Source of the DNA: Akkermansia sp.
Lineage (GTDB): Bacteria; Verrucomicrobiota; Verrucomicrobiia; Verrucomicrobiales; Akkermansiaceae
Direction: 5' to 3'
Assembly (NCBI GenBank): GCA_030535875.1
Contig: JAUNRC010000007.1
Location: forward strand, 4,145-62,631
Length of the DNA: 58,487 nucleotides
This document shows positions 45,380-53,621 of this stretch, piece by piece. Every line of letters begins with the position of its first letter. Within the stretch, counting starts at the first letter, position 1. The translations under genes and the position numbers were made by a program. The notes beneath the pieces are model-generated. The model was not told the origin of the DNA, searched no databases, and saw only the letters and a program-made list of their open reading frames with translations.

Positions 45380-45408
45380 TGTATACCATATTGTCAATAG
45401 TTCTTCAA
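45380..45408 (-). promoter_or_regulatory. Promoter abutting the sialidase start codon
   Basis: On the minus strand TTGAAG (45408-45403), 17 bases, TATACA (45385-45380), then 6 bases to the ATG at 45373. It supports the short start and a leaderless mRNA. Confidence 0.5.
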
Positions 45409-45425
45409 GTAAAAACTGCGAAATA

Positions 45426-45686
45426 TCAGATGAAGTCAATGTTGGTGCCGTCCGGTAGTTCAACCAGCTTAATTCGGCCTGAGCTGCCGTGTGCAATCCG
45501 GATATTCGATTTGGGCAGTCCCAGGGTTTTGGCCAGAAAGGCTTCGATTTCTTTATTGGCCTTGCCGTCAATGGGTGGAGCGGCAATTTTGAGTTTGAGT
45601 ACACGCCCGATTTGCGGGTAATCGTCTTCCCAGCCCAGAATTTCATTTTTTCGGGCACCCGGGGTGACTTTGAGGGCCAGTTTCAT
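45426..45686 (-). CDS. DUF167 (YggU-family) protein
   Basis: This 86-residue protein carries the family pattern: KVTPGARKNEI at the start, LKIAAPPIDGKANKEIEAFL in the middle and SGRIKLVEL near the end. The length matches the family. The biochemical role of YggU proteins is not established. Its first 44 bases overlap the end of the CbiX-like gene in another frame, which suggests translational coupling. Confidence 0.9.
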   Translation of the reverse strand: MKLALKVTPGARKNEILGWEDDYPQIGRVLKLKIAAPPIDGKANKEIEAFLAKTLGLPKSNIRIAHGSSGRIKLVELPDGTNIDFI

Positions 45687-46554
45687 GATGTGTGGCGTTT
45701 TGATTTTCGGTAAGAAGGGCAGCGACGACGGGGAGGCGGGTAAGGGTCTTGCCGCAGCCGATGGCTTGCTGTGGGGTGGGAAGGTCGCGTGAGGTGTGCA
45801 GACCTTCGGTCAGGAGGAAGGGGAGGAGCAGGATGTGCTCGGACTGCATATTTCGCAGTTGTTCTGCGGCCTCGGGGTGCTGGCTGAAGTAGCCGAGGCT
45901 TATTTCCGTGCCGGGAAGGAGGTCTCGCAGTCGGCGGCAAAAGAGCGCCGGCTCGGGCGGTGTCTCGCTCATTTTGCTGCCGTGCGCTACGACCAGCACG
46001 CCGCTGTTATGTTGCAACTGCGGGCGAATGTGGGCGGCTGCGGCTTTTGCCAGCCAAGGGGAGGCTCCGAGAACGGGTTGGTAGAAGAGATTGGGGGTGT
46101 GCTCGCCACGGTTGGCGTAGGCGGTGCTGAGGGCAGTCTCGAGTTTGGTGCCGCTGGAGTGGCCGCTAAGCATGAACATGGGGTAGACGAGTACCGGAGC
46201 GTTGGCCGGCGGTAGTTCGCAGTGTTGAAGATTACCTAAGTGGCAGCGGTAAACTCGGGCTGAAGGCATGCGGATGCCGGGTGGGTTGAGGTTGAGCCCT
46301 TTTTCATTGTAACTCACGATGAGGTAATATCTGCGCCAGCGGCGGTGGCGCAGATAGAGAATGGCTCCTGTTCCCACTACGGAAATCTGAGCGATAATGA
46401 AGTGTAGGTAGATGAGCTTGCGCAGGTGAGCGGCGCGCTCTGCCGACAGCGCCGGCTCGGCAAGGATATTGCCGCAGTAGACGGAGCCGGTTACCGCTGC
46501 GATGAAAAGCAGCGCGCAGAGGCTCAGCAGGAGGGTGATGAGGTGGCGGCGCAT
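45643..46554 (-). CDS. Membrane-anchored CbiX/SirB-like chelatase-family protein
   Basis: This 303-residue protein has two N-terminal membrane helices (about residues 7-30 and 46-68), then a soluble part resembling the CbiX class II chelatases: VLVVAHGSKMSETPPEPALF and ILLLPFLLTEGLHTSRDLP carry the active-site histidines expected for metal insertion into sirohydrochlorin-type rings. A second, weaker half (APVLVYPMFMLSGHSSGTKL) may be the other chelatase half. CbiX/SirB proteins are normally soluble, so the two-helix anchor is odd. The substrate is uncertain; no other sirohaem or cobalamin genes are in the window. Confidence 0.72.
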   Translation of the reverse strand: MRRHLITLLLSLCALLFIAAVTGSVYCGNILAEPALSAERAAHLRKLIYLHFIIAQISVVGTGAILYLRHRRWRRYYLIVSYNEKGLNLNPPGIRMPSARVYRCHLGNLQHCELPPANAPVLVYPMFMLSGHSSGTKLETALSTAYANRGEHTPNLFYQPVLGASPWLAKAAAAHIRPQLQHNSGVLVVAHGSKMSETPPEPALFCRRLRDLLPGTEISLGYFSQHPEAAEQLRNMQSEHILLLPFLLTEGLHTSRDLPTPQQAIGCGKTLTRLPVVAALLTENQNATHHETGPQSHPGCPKK

Positions 46555-46573
46555 GCTCTGTTCTTTTGTGAAT

Positions 46574-46598
46574 CGGGCGCGGCTGGTTGCCGCGCCCG
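46574..46598 (-). terminator. GC-rich hairpin after secDF
   Basis: A perfect 10-bp GC stem (46574-46583 with 46589-46598) lies about 34 bases past the secDF stop, but there is no T-run. It may attenuate rather than end transcription into the CbiX-like gene. Confidence 0.4.
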
Positions 46599-46631
46599 GT
46601 ATGTTTGCTTAATATTATTTTGAGCTTGTTA

Positions 46632-49169
46632 TCAGGCTGATATTTCGTCTGCCTTCTGCAGCTCATCGCGCAGGCTGTGCTTCTTGTCGAAGGCCAGTAC
46701 AACGGGGGCTGCAATGAAGATAGAGGAGTAGGTGCCTATGAAGATACCCAGCAACATCGCGACGGAGAAGTCTTCCATGGCGGGACCGCCCAGCGCAATC
46801 AGCGAGATGAGCACCGCAATGGTGGAACCCGAGGTAAGGAGGGTTCGCGACAGGGTCGAGTTGATAGCCTCGTTCATGATGTCAACCAGCTTTTCGTTCG
46901 GCTCTGCCATGCGCAGACGCTCACGAATGCGGTCGAAAATCACGATGGTGTCGTTAATGGAGTAACCGGCTATGGTCAGGAAGGCACCGATGTGGATGAT
47001 GCTCAGCTCTGTTCCCAGCAGCACAACCAGTACGATGATGGCTGCAACGTCGTGGAAGGTGGAGATGAGCGCACCCATGGCAAAGCTCCATTCGAAGCGG
47101 ATGGCCAGGTAGATGGTGATGCCCAGCAGGCCGGCCAGCAGTGCCCAGCATGCGGTGCGGAAGAAGGTGCTGCCCAGTGAGGCGCTCACGTCTTCAATGG
47201 AAGGAGCCGGCAGTTCAGCCATACCGGGGATGTCGCGGCGCAGCATGGTGTCTACCTCATGAGCTTCTTCCTTCGTGGCGACACGAACCTTAATGTTGCG
47301 GTCAGTGGCATTGCCGAATTGCTGTACGGTGGGCTGCTTGGAGAGCTGCATCTTGTAGATGGCTTCTTCTGCCTTCTTGTAGTCAACTTCCTTGTCGCCG
47401 GGGATGACGTAAGTGATGGTGGAGCCGCCGGTGAAGTCAATGCCCAGAGCTTTATCACCGCGCACGAAGATGCCGTAGACGGCAGCCAGAGTGATGAGAC
47501 CGGCAGAGGCCCAGGCGCACACCTTGCGGTACTTCATGAAGTCGAAGATTTTACCCTCCAGCGGAGCCTTGGCAAACTTGAAGTCTTTGAGCAGTCCCAG
47601 ACGCTCCATCCAGAAGTAGAGCACGCGGGTGACGACCACGGCACCAATCAGTGAGGTGATGATACCCACACTCGTGGTAACGGCAAAGCCCTTAATCGAA
47701 CCGCTGGCCAGCCAGAACAGAATGACTGCGGTGATGAGTGAGGTGATGTTCGAGTCCCAAATGGCGGAGAAGGCCTTTTCGTACGCAGAGCGCAGGCAGA
47801 CGATGAAGGGGCGGCCCAGCGCGCGTTCCTCGCGCATACGTTCGTTGATGAGTACGTTGGCGTCGACCGCCATACCCATGGTCAGCACGATACCGGCAAT
47901 ACCCGGCAGCGTGAGCACAAAGCCGAAGAGGCTCATCAGACCAATCAGGGCCAGTGCGTTGAAGGAAAGGCCTACCATGGCCACGATGCCGGCCGTGCGG
48001 TAGTACCAGTAGCAGAAGGCGAAGATGCCCAGCATGCCGATAAGGCCGGAGAAGATGCCCTGCTCGAGCGCACTCTGACCAAGCTGGGCGGATACATCCT
48101 TACGGCCTTCTACCTTGAGGTCGCTGGAGAGCGGGTTGGCGAGAGCCTTTGAGACATCTTCGGGCTCACCCTTGCCGTTCAGGCCGGAGATGTTGAAGTC
48201 CTTGCTGAGAACATCCTGTACCACGGGGGCGCACTTCACTTGGCTGTTGAGCACAACGGCCAGCAGGTCGCGGCCGAGGGTCATGCTGCCGGTCAGTTTG
48301 CCCATGCGGTGTGCACCTTCACGGTTGAGGCTGACGTTCACATAGCCCTTGCGGGTGTAGTCAGGGTGAGCTGCGGCCACGTTCTCGCCGGTGATGTACA
48401 CCCCCTGCTGCATGGCGGCGTAGGGCTTGAGGAGGACGTAGTAGCGGATTTGTTGGTTGCCCTGCTTGTCGAGAATGGGCTCGCCGGTCTTGTCGTTGAC
48501 AAGCGGCTGGGGTAAAATCATGTAGTTGTTCAGACCGAGGCGGGAGGGGATGCGCGGCAGAAGCGGGGCTCGCAGCGTGGTGTTGCCGGCAGCCAGTTCC
48601 TTCTTGTAGGCGATGAGCTTTTCTTCATATTTGGCAAGACCTTCCTGAATTTCCGGGTCGGCCAAAACGGCATCGGACTCCGGGTAGACGGCCAGCAGTT
48701 CCAGTTTTGCCATCTTGGTGAGCATCTTCACCATGGCATCAATCTTCTCCTTGTTCTTGGCCTCATCCTTGCTGTCCTGCTGGGGGATTTGGATGAGAAT
48801 CTTGTTGTTGGAGTGGAGGATTTGCACTTCGCTGGTACCGGTGGAGTTCAGTCGTTCTTCGAGGATGGTGCAGGCCTGCTCCATGTCCTCTTCGGTCGGC
48901 GGTACGGTGTTGCCGTTGTCGTCCATCTTGGGCTGAACTTCCAGCGTGAGCTCCACGCCGCCCTTAATGTCGATGCCGTACTGCATGCCGTTGGCAAACA
49001 GGGAGAGCAGGGAGAAGCCTGCCAGACCGACGATGAAGAATGTACCGGCATTGCGCTTCGTCTTGTCTTCTTCGGCTGCCAGGTACCAGAAGAAGAGAAC
49101 CAACAGCAGGATACCCGTCGCAAAATAGAAGAACGGAGATCCGGTGATGCTTGAGAGGAACTGTGGCAT
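46632..49169 (-). CDS. secDF: SecD-SecF fusion, protein translocase accessory subunit
   Basis: This 845-residue fusion helps the Sec machinery by using the proton gradient to pull exported proteins into the periplasm. The SecD part has YGIDIKGGVELTLEV, a large periplasmic P1 domain (about 80-370) and the helix block with GMAVDANVLINERMREE. The SecF part begins with LGIDFTGGSTITYVI and has AGYSINDTIVIFDRIRERL. Fused SecDF occurs in several lineages; E. coli has two genes. No yajC is adjacent. A promoter lies upstream (TTGACG 49227-49222, 16 bases, CACAAT 49205-49200). Confidence 0.96.
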   Translation of the reverse strand: MPQFLSSITGSPFFYFATGILLLVLFFWYLAAEEDKTKRNAGTFFIVGLAGFSLLSLFANGMQYGIDIKGGVELTLEVQPKMDDNGNTVPPTEEDMEQACTILEERLNSTGTSEVQILHSNNKILIQIPQQDSKDEAKNKEKIDAMVKMLTKMAKLELLAVYPESDAVLADPEIQEGLAKYEEKLIAYKKELAAGNTTLRAPLLPRIPSRLGLNNYMILPQPLVNDKTGEPILDKQGNQQIRYYVLLKPYAAMQQGVYITGENVAAAHPDYTRKGYVNVSLNREGAHRMGKLTGSMTLGRDLLAVVLNSQVKCAPVVQDVLSKDFNISGLNGKGEPEDVSKALANPLSSDLKVEGRKDVSAQLGQSALEQGIFSGLIGMLGIFAFCYWYYRTAGIVAMVGLSFNALALIGLMSLFGFVLTLPGIAGIVLTMGMAVDANVLINERMREERALGRPFIVCLRSAYEKAFSAIWDSNITSLITAVILFWLASGSIKGFAVTTSVGIITSLIGAVVVTRVLYFWMERLGLLKDFKFAKAPLEGKIFDFMKYRKVCAWASAGLITLAAVYGIFVRGDKALGIDFTGGSTITYVIPGDKEVDYKKAEEAIYKMQLSKQPTVQQFGNATDRNIKVRVATKEEAHEVDTMLRRDIPGMAELPAPSIEDVSASLGSTFFRTACWALLAGLLGITIYLAIRFEWSFAMGALISTFHDVAAIIVLVVLLGTELSIIHIGAFLTIAGYSINDTIVIFDRIRERLRMAEPNEKLVDIMNEAINSTLSRTLLTSGSTIAVLISLIALGGPAMEDFSVAMLLGIFIGTYSSIFIAAPVVLAFDKKHSLRDELQKADEISA

Positions 49170-49312
49170 GTGATTGAGTGCTTAGAGTTTAACCGCCTTA
49201 TTGTGCCACGTTATCTTCGCACGTCAAGCACACATCGTGGCAGTTTTTGCAAAAGTTGAGTGGCGTGAGCTTTTTTGTTGCGCTGCCACTGTCTTTGTGT
49301 TAAAGTGCAGTC

Positions 49313-49564
49313 ATGGGTTCAAAGTTAGTAGCGTTTCGTTGTCCTGTGGCGTTGATGCGCCGACTGGATACCGTCGCTGCTGCTCTCGGAACAACCCGTT
49401 CAGCAGTTGTTATCGAGGCTGTGCGTCTGCTATCCCGTGAGGTGCGGGCCAGGGGCGGACGGCTGGTACCGCCTTACAGCGGGAGCAGCGAGCTGCAGCG
49501 GGGAACCTCTGGTGATCATCGTGCTGATGGTCCTGCTCAATCATCTATACATCATACCTCCTAA
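49313..49564 (+). CDS. Small ribbon-helix-helix-like protein
   Basis: In this 83-residue product the first 50 residues fit a MetJ/Arc/CopG fold: a beta strand (KLVAFRCPVALM), then two helices (RRLDTVAAALGTTRSAVVIE and AVRLLSREVRAR). Such proteins are dimeric DNA binders, often autoregulators or antitoxins. The last 30 residues look unstructured. It precedes a thioredoxin-like gene by 5 bases, which is not a toxin. Assignment is by pattern only. Confidence 0.6.
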   Translation: MGSKLVAFRCPVALMRRLDTVAAALGTTRSAVVIEAVRLLSREVRARGGRLVPPYSGSSELQRGTSGDHRADGPAQSSIHHTS

Positions 49565-49569
49565 AGAAT

Positions 49570-50508
49570 ATGAAAAATATCATGCGATTTGTATTGCCGT
49601 TGGCTTTTGCCGGTTCCGCTCTGGCATTGCCTGAGGTGGCTACCATGAATGAGGCTATTGTGACGGCTCAGGCGCAGCAGCGAAATATTTTTGTCGATTT
49701 TACCGGTACGGATTGGTGCACAGCCTGTATTCATCTTCGGGAAAAAATTGTGAACTCTCCTGAGTTCGAGGCTGCAATGGGTGATAAGTTTGTGCTGGTG
49801 CCGGTGGATTTTCCCCGTACTCCGGAGCTGGTGGCTAAGATTTCCGCTGAGGAGAAGCGTGAGCGCGAGGCTCTGTTGGTTTCCTTTAAGATTGAAGGTT
49901 TGCCGGGCGTGGTGTTGATGGACAGTAATGGTCTGCCTTTCGAGGTGATTCATGGTACGCGCCGCACGCCGGCTGATTACATTCCTTTGGTTCAGGCCGG
50001 GTTGGACAAGCTCGCCGCTCGCAATGCAGCACTGGCCGCTGCTGAGGGTAAGACCGGTTTGGAACGAGCTCGTGCTATCGATGTTGCTCTCAAGACTCTG
50101 CCCGAAGTTTGCCGCGATAAATATCATGCGCTCATTGCTGAAATTAATTCCCTCGACCCGGAGAATACACTGGGCTATAAGGGGTATGGTGACAAGACCC
50201 GTTTGCGTATTGTTCAGCAGGAGGCGCTGCGTGAGTTGTTGGGTACCTTCCGCGGGAAGTTTGCTCCCGATGATTTGAAAAAGAGTCTTATCGAGCTTGA
50301 TGTCTTCCTTGCTCAGCCGGAGCTCCTGCCTGAGATTCGTCAGGCGGCTCTGCGTGTGAAGGGCGATACTTATGCCTTTATGCGTGATTTGGATAAGATG
50401 CTGGAGGCATACAAGGCTGCTTATGAGGCCGCACCTGAGAGCCGTGCAGGTAAACTTCTGAAGAAGAATATCGAATATTACGAGACTCAGATTAAGCCTA
50501 ATCTGTAA
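49570..50508 (+). CDS. Exported thioredoxin-fold protein with WCTAC motif
   Basis: This 312-residue protein has a signal peptide (MKNIMRFVLPLAFAGSALA, cleavage near ALA-LP) followed by a thioredoxin-7-like domain (about 25-150) with FVDFTGTDWCTAC and the cis-proline region EGLPGVVLMD. The Cys-x-x-Cys pair suggests a periplasmic thiol oxidoreductase or chaperone partner. The helical C-terminal half (about 155-312) has no recognised family; it may be TPR-like. It is convergent with the nitroreductase-like gene across a perfect 19-bp inverted repeat. Confidence 0.82.
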   Translation: MKNIMRFVLPLAFAGSALALPEVATMNEAIVTAQAQQRNIFVDFTGTDWCTACIHLREKIVNSPEFEAAMGDKFVLVPVDFPRTPELVAKISAEEKREREALLVSFKIEGLPGVVLMDSNGLPFEVIHGTRRTPADYIPLVQAGLDKLAARNAALAAAEGKTGLERARAIDVALKTLPEVCRDKYHALIAEINSLDPENTLGYKGYGDKTRLRIVQQEALRELLGTFRGKFAPDDLKKSLIELDVFLAQPELLPEIRQAALRVKGDTYAFMRDLDKMLEAYKAAYEAAPESRAGKLLKKNIEYYETQIKPNL

Positions 50509-50529
50509 AGGTCTGTTGATTGATATTGT

Positions 50530-50569
50530 AAACAAAAGAGGAGAGTCGTGCGACTCTCCTCTTTTGTTT
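50530..50569. terminator. Bidirectional terminator, perfect 19-bp inverted repeat
   Basis: Arms 50530-50548 and 50551-50569 pair perfectly, with A/T-rich ends giving a T-run on each strand. It sits between two convergent stops. Confidence 0.85.
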
Positions 50570-50588
50570 GAAGTAAGTCAGGCGGACC

Positions 50589-51170
50589 TCAGTTCGCGTA
50601 GCCTACTGTCTGGTGGGCGATGACGACCTGACCATCCGTCGGAGCCAGTTCGCGGGTGAGTCCTTCGGTGTCGAGCATGCCGCGGATGACGGTGTTGAGT
50701 TCCTTGGAAGTGGCGTAGAGGTAGACGTTCTGGTAGGCGGAACCAACGTGGGCGCGTCCCCAGCGGTCGTCTTTGGCTGTGTAGAGCAAGTGAAGCGGTG
50801 CATTTTTCACGAAGCCTTGCTGTTCACAGAAGGGGATGAGATTTTTGTCGTTGACTTTGACGAGTTGATTTTCTTTTGCCTCGTAGCGCCAGGTTCCATC
50901 CGGGGTCAGAACATACAGGCCCATGTTCTGTTTATTGCGGGCTGTGGGGATGGTACGTTTGCCGTGTTGGTTCACACCCCAGGCCACCCAGAGAATTTCG
51001 CTGAGTGTTTGGTCGTCTATTTTGTGCTCGGGGTTATATTTACGGCCGGATTGGCGGGCATTGATGGCTTCCATTAACGGCATGCCGCCTGTGACGACAG
51101 GGGTGGGCAGGGGCTTGATGTCGGCAGCAATGGCAGCGCCGGCCAGCAGGAAAAGAAGAGTCTTGTACAT
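50589..51170 (-). CDS. Exported SagB/ThcOx-type nitroreductase-fold protein
   Basis: Starting at 51170 this is a 193-residue protein with a signal peptide (MYKTLLFLLAGAAIAA). The fold signature is AINARQSGRKYNPEHKI, the nitroreductase FMN-site arginine region, then EILWVAWGVNQHGKRTIPTA, GLYVLTPDGTWRYE and a C-terminal GLTRELAPTDGQVVIAHQTVG. The SagB subgroup oxidises azolines or acts on small molecules with FMN. Export of such a flavoprotein is unusual and its substrate is unknown. A promoter on the minus strand (TTGACA, 17, TAGAAG) ends 10 bases before the chosen start. Confidence 0.8.
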   Translation of the reverse strand: MYKTLLFLLAGAAIAADIKPLPTPVVTGGMPLMEAINARQSGRKYNPEHKIDDQTLSEILWVAWGVNQHGKRTIPTARNKQNMGLYVLTPDGTWRYEAKENQLVKVNDKNLIPFCEQQGFVKNAPLHLLYTAKDDRWGRAHVGSAYQNVYLYATSKELNTVIRGMLDTEGLTRELAPTDGQVVIAHQTVGYAN

Positions 51171-51180
51171 ATCGTTTTCT

Positions 51181-51209
51181 CTTCTAGCAGATAACAGCAG
51201 GGCTGTCAA
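51181..51209 (-). promoter_or_regulatory. Promoter of the nitroreductase-like gene
   Basis: On the minus strand a perfect TTGACA (51209-51204), 17 bases, TAGAAG (51186-51181), then 10 bases to the ATG at 51170. The leader would be only about 4 bases. Confidence 0.55.
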
Positions 51210-51220
51210 TTGAAAAAAAC

Positions 51221-52180
51221 TTACTTTTTCAGGAAGTAGCCGCGCTGCTTGTCACTGATGGGGAGGCCGCACATTTCCATGACGTGCAGCATTTCTTCCC
51301 ACAGTTTGCGGCGCTCTGTAATATCGTTGGTGCGCAGCAGGTAGCTGGGGTGGTGTGTGACAATGACGGGCACACCGCAGAATTGCCCACGTTGTTGTTG
51401 GTAGGCGGCCAGCGGTAAATCGCCCATGCGCAGCAGACCTCGCGCGGCAATGACCCCGAGCGCTACAATGACTTTCGGTTGTACGAGGCGGCTCTCCAGC
51501 TCAACAATGGAGGCGGAGTAAAGCAGTTCCTTTTCGGAGGGTGCTCGGTTGTTTGTTGTCTGCCTGGGCATGGAGGGACGGAACTTCACGAGGTGGGTGA
51601 TGTATACCTGCTCGCGTGTGAGGCCCATAGCCTTCAGCATGCCGTCGAGCTTCTCGCCCGCAGCTCCGGCAAAGGGGCGACGTTCTGTCTCGTCCGGGTA
51701 GGTTGGGGCATCGCCCACAAACATGATGTCGGCTGAGCGATTGCCCATGGGCGGAACGTATGTGCTGCGCAGTGTGCCCAGTTCACGCAGCGGTCGCCAG
51801 GTCGGCAACATGCGGTCGAAGTGCTCCCACACTTCATCGCTATTGCTGCCCGGGGGACGGAAGAAGGGAATGTTGTCGTCTTCGCGCGGTTGTTCTTCAG
51901 CGGCAGGTCGTTCTTCGCCGTAGGCTGCGCGCAGGTATTGGGCGATATTGGTCGCGTCGTTGTTCTGAGTCGGTGCCGGATTTACCGGTGTTGCCGGGAG
52001 TGTGGGCAAGGGCACCGCCGCTGTCGGAGCTGCCGATATCGGTCTCGGTCGTACTCCCCGACGGGCAGCCAACATCCATTCGCGCAGAATGCCTCGCGCC
52101 GACTCATCAACAGGCAGTCGCTCCGCACCCTGCTCCTGCAGGGCGCGCAGGTAATTTACTACCAGTTCCGCCGTCGTCAT
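51221..52180 (-). CDS. Uracil-DNA glycosylase family 4-like protein lacking the Fe-S cysteines
   Basis: This protein of about 319 residues has a Pro/Ala-rich disordered N-terminal 120 residues followed by a family-4-type core: the uracil/water-activating region ADIMFVGDAPTYPDETERRP, FAGAAGEKLDGML, YITHLVKFRPS, and the closing HHPSYLLR loop. Family 4 enzymes carry a 4Fe-4S cluster on four cysteines. Here the equivalents read as non-cysteine (for instance KFRPS where KCRPP is usual), and only two cysteines exist, at unrelated sites. It may still excise uracil or may have changed function. The start at 52180 is preferred over 52189 because the promoter -10 box ends 2 bases before the latter. Confidence 0.82.
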   Translation of the reverse strand: MTTAELVVNYLRALQEQGAERLPVDESARGILREWMLAARRGVRPRPISAAPTAAVPLPTLPATPVNPAPTQNNDATNIAQYLRAAYGEERPAAEEQPREDDNIPFFRPPGSNSDEVWEHFDRMLPTWRPLRELGTLRSTYVPPMGNRSADIMFVGDAPTYPDETERRPFAGAAGEKLDGMLKAMGLTREQVYITHLVKFRPSMPRQTTNNRAPSEKELLYSASIVELESRLVQPKVIVALGVIAARGLLRMGDLPLAAYQQQRGQFCGVPVIVTHHPSYLLRTNDITERRKLWEEMLHVMEMCGLPISDKQRGYFLKK

Positions 52181-52191
52181 AACTGCCATTC

Positions 52192-52219
52192 ATGGTACCA
52201 GATTGTTTCCTTTTGTCAA
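52192..52219 (-). promoter_or_regulatory. Promoter of the UDG-like gene
   Basis: On the minus strand a perfect TTGACA (52219-52214), 16 bases, TACCAT (52197-52192), then 11 bases to the ATG at 52180. Confidence 0.5.
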
Positions 52220-52268
52220 TCATGAATGGAGTTTGCGTTTGCCGGGAAGATTTTTTTATGTAAACAAG

Positions 52269-52299
52269 CACCCCATCAGGGCGGAACCGCGATGGGGTG
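52269..52299 (-). terminator. Hairpin after the 52329 gene
   Basis: Arms 52269-52277 and 52291-52299 pair perfectly, and GCGG/CCGC inside extends the stem. The T content after it is modest. It lies 30 bases past the stop. Confidence 0.6.
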
Positions 52300-52328
52300 G
52301 TGATGAGGGGATGAGGGGGGAGAGCCGG

Positions 52329-53600
52329 TTAGTTTTTCTTCATGCGGATGAAGCCTTGAGATTCTAACCAATGGTCGTGACACATGGCAGTGAGCCAGAC
52401 TTCGACGGTGGCACCGGCCGGGATGTCGGGTACGTTGAATTGTACGGATTTGGTGTCTTTCTTTTCATCGATGCCGGGCGTGGCAATGACTTTGCCGTCG
52501 ACGACGAGTCGGAAGTTACGTGTGGTCAGGCGGCCGTTCTGTACGGGCTCGAGGGAGAAGGTGTAGGTGCCGGCTCCGTCGATGGATGAGGTGACGTTGA
52601 TGTGCCAGTCTTTCTCGAAGCGGAGTGTCTGATCGCCCTTTGTGTAGTAGTCGCTGCGGACGGTGTTGAAGGTGTCCGGGCTCCAGTAGTGGTGGAACTT
52701 GCGGGCACCGCGACCGTACTGAGAGTCGGGGTCGAGGCGGATGATATCGTTGAGGGTGGTGAGCAGGGCGTCGAGGTTGCGGTTGTCGGGGGTGGTGGTG
52801 GAGAGTATGCGCTCTCGCTGGATGTAGGCCAGACCGGCGAGCCATTGCTGACGGCGCTCGGTGCCGTTGAGGACTTTGTTGCCCAGCACGCGCAGGACGT
52901 AGGCCTCGGCGGCATCGAAGTTGCGGTCTTTGCCGCGGAGCTCACCGGTTTTGCCGCCATTGAGCAGGCCGTTGATTTCGCTGTACATATCGAGGTGGTC
53001 CAGGCAGAACTGGGAGCGGTAGCCGCTCACGTCGCCGGGGTCGTTCTTGTCGATGATGGTGGTGAGCTCGCGCTGGCGCATGGCATCTTTAATCGGCAGC
53101 AGGGAGAGAGCCTCGGCAGCGGCGGCTACAGCTTCCGCTCCTTTGCCGGAGCGTGCCTTGGCAACCAGCTCGGCAAAGCGGGGGGCTTTTTTGCCCAGTA
53201 CAGCAATTTGCTGCATGACTTCTTCGACGGTTTTTTTGAGGGCATCGCCGCTGAACTCGCTCATGTAGGAGCCGTCCTGAGCCAGCAGGATGATGGCGGG
53301 GATGTTGAAGTGCTCGATTGGCAGGGCTTTTTTGCGGACTGCGCCGTCAAGGCCGGTCTTGTCGTCGAACTGGCCGAATACGAAGTGGTCGTCGTACTTG
53401 CTTGCCTGACGTTGCCAGTCGCGACAGAACTTATCGACTTCGGGTTGCCAGTCGGAGCCGTACCAGATGATGACGGCGGGCTTGGCCTCTCGGGCGGCTT
53501 GTTCTTTGGCGGCGGGTACGTCGGGCAGGTCGAGGGGAGTGGCGGATTGCCACCAGGGTAACCACGAGAAGGCGAGTAATGAAAGGGCTGAGAAGTTCAT
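52329..53600 (-). CDS. Exported protein with an N-terminal thioredoxin-like domain lacking CxxC
   Basis: This 423-residue protein has a signal peptide (MNFSALSLLAFSWLPWWQSA). Residues about 25-140 fit a thioredoxin-like fold (VIIWYGSDWQPEVDKFCRDW, FNIPAIILLAQDGSYMSEF), but the CxxC position reads WQPE, so thiol exchange is unlikely. The helical middle (about 140-310) and a beta-rich C-terminal domain (about 315-423, PA14- or jelly-roll-like: INVTSSIDGAGTYTFSLEPV) have no firm family. The gene begins 22 bases after the transglutaminase-like gene, so the two are co-transcribed and may act together outside the cell membrane. Confidence 0.72.
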   Translation of the reverse strand: MNFSALSLLAFSWLPWWQSATPLDLPDVPAAKEQAAREAKPAVIIWYGSDWQPEVDKFCRDWQRQASKYDDHFVFGQFDDKTGLDGAVRKKALPIEHFNIPAIILLAQDGSYMSEFSGDALKKTVEEVMQQIAVLGKKAPRFAELVAKARSGKGAEAVAAAAEALSLLPIKDAMRQRELTTIIDKNDPGDVSGYRSQFCLDHLDMYSEINGLLNGGKTGELRGKDRNFDAAEAYVLRVLGNKVLNGTERRQQWLAGLAYIQRERILSTTTPDNRNLDALLTTLNDIIRLDPDSQYGRGARKFHHYWSPDTFNTVRSDYYTKGDQTLRFEKDWHINVTSSIDGAGTYTFSLEPVQNGRLTTRNFRLVVDGKVIATPGIDEKKDTKSVQFNVPDIPAGATVEVWLTAMCHDHWLESQGFIRMKKN

Positions 53601-53621
53601 GCTGTGATGTCGCCGGGTTAA

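Noticed and set aside
45374..45658. 95-codon in-frame extension of the sialidase gene
   Set aside because: It would hide the signal peptide and overlap the DUF167 gene on the same strand in another frame. A -10 box lies 6 bases before the downstream ATG.
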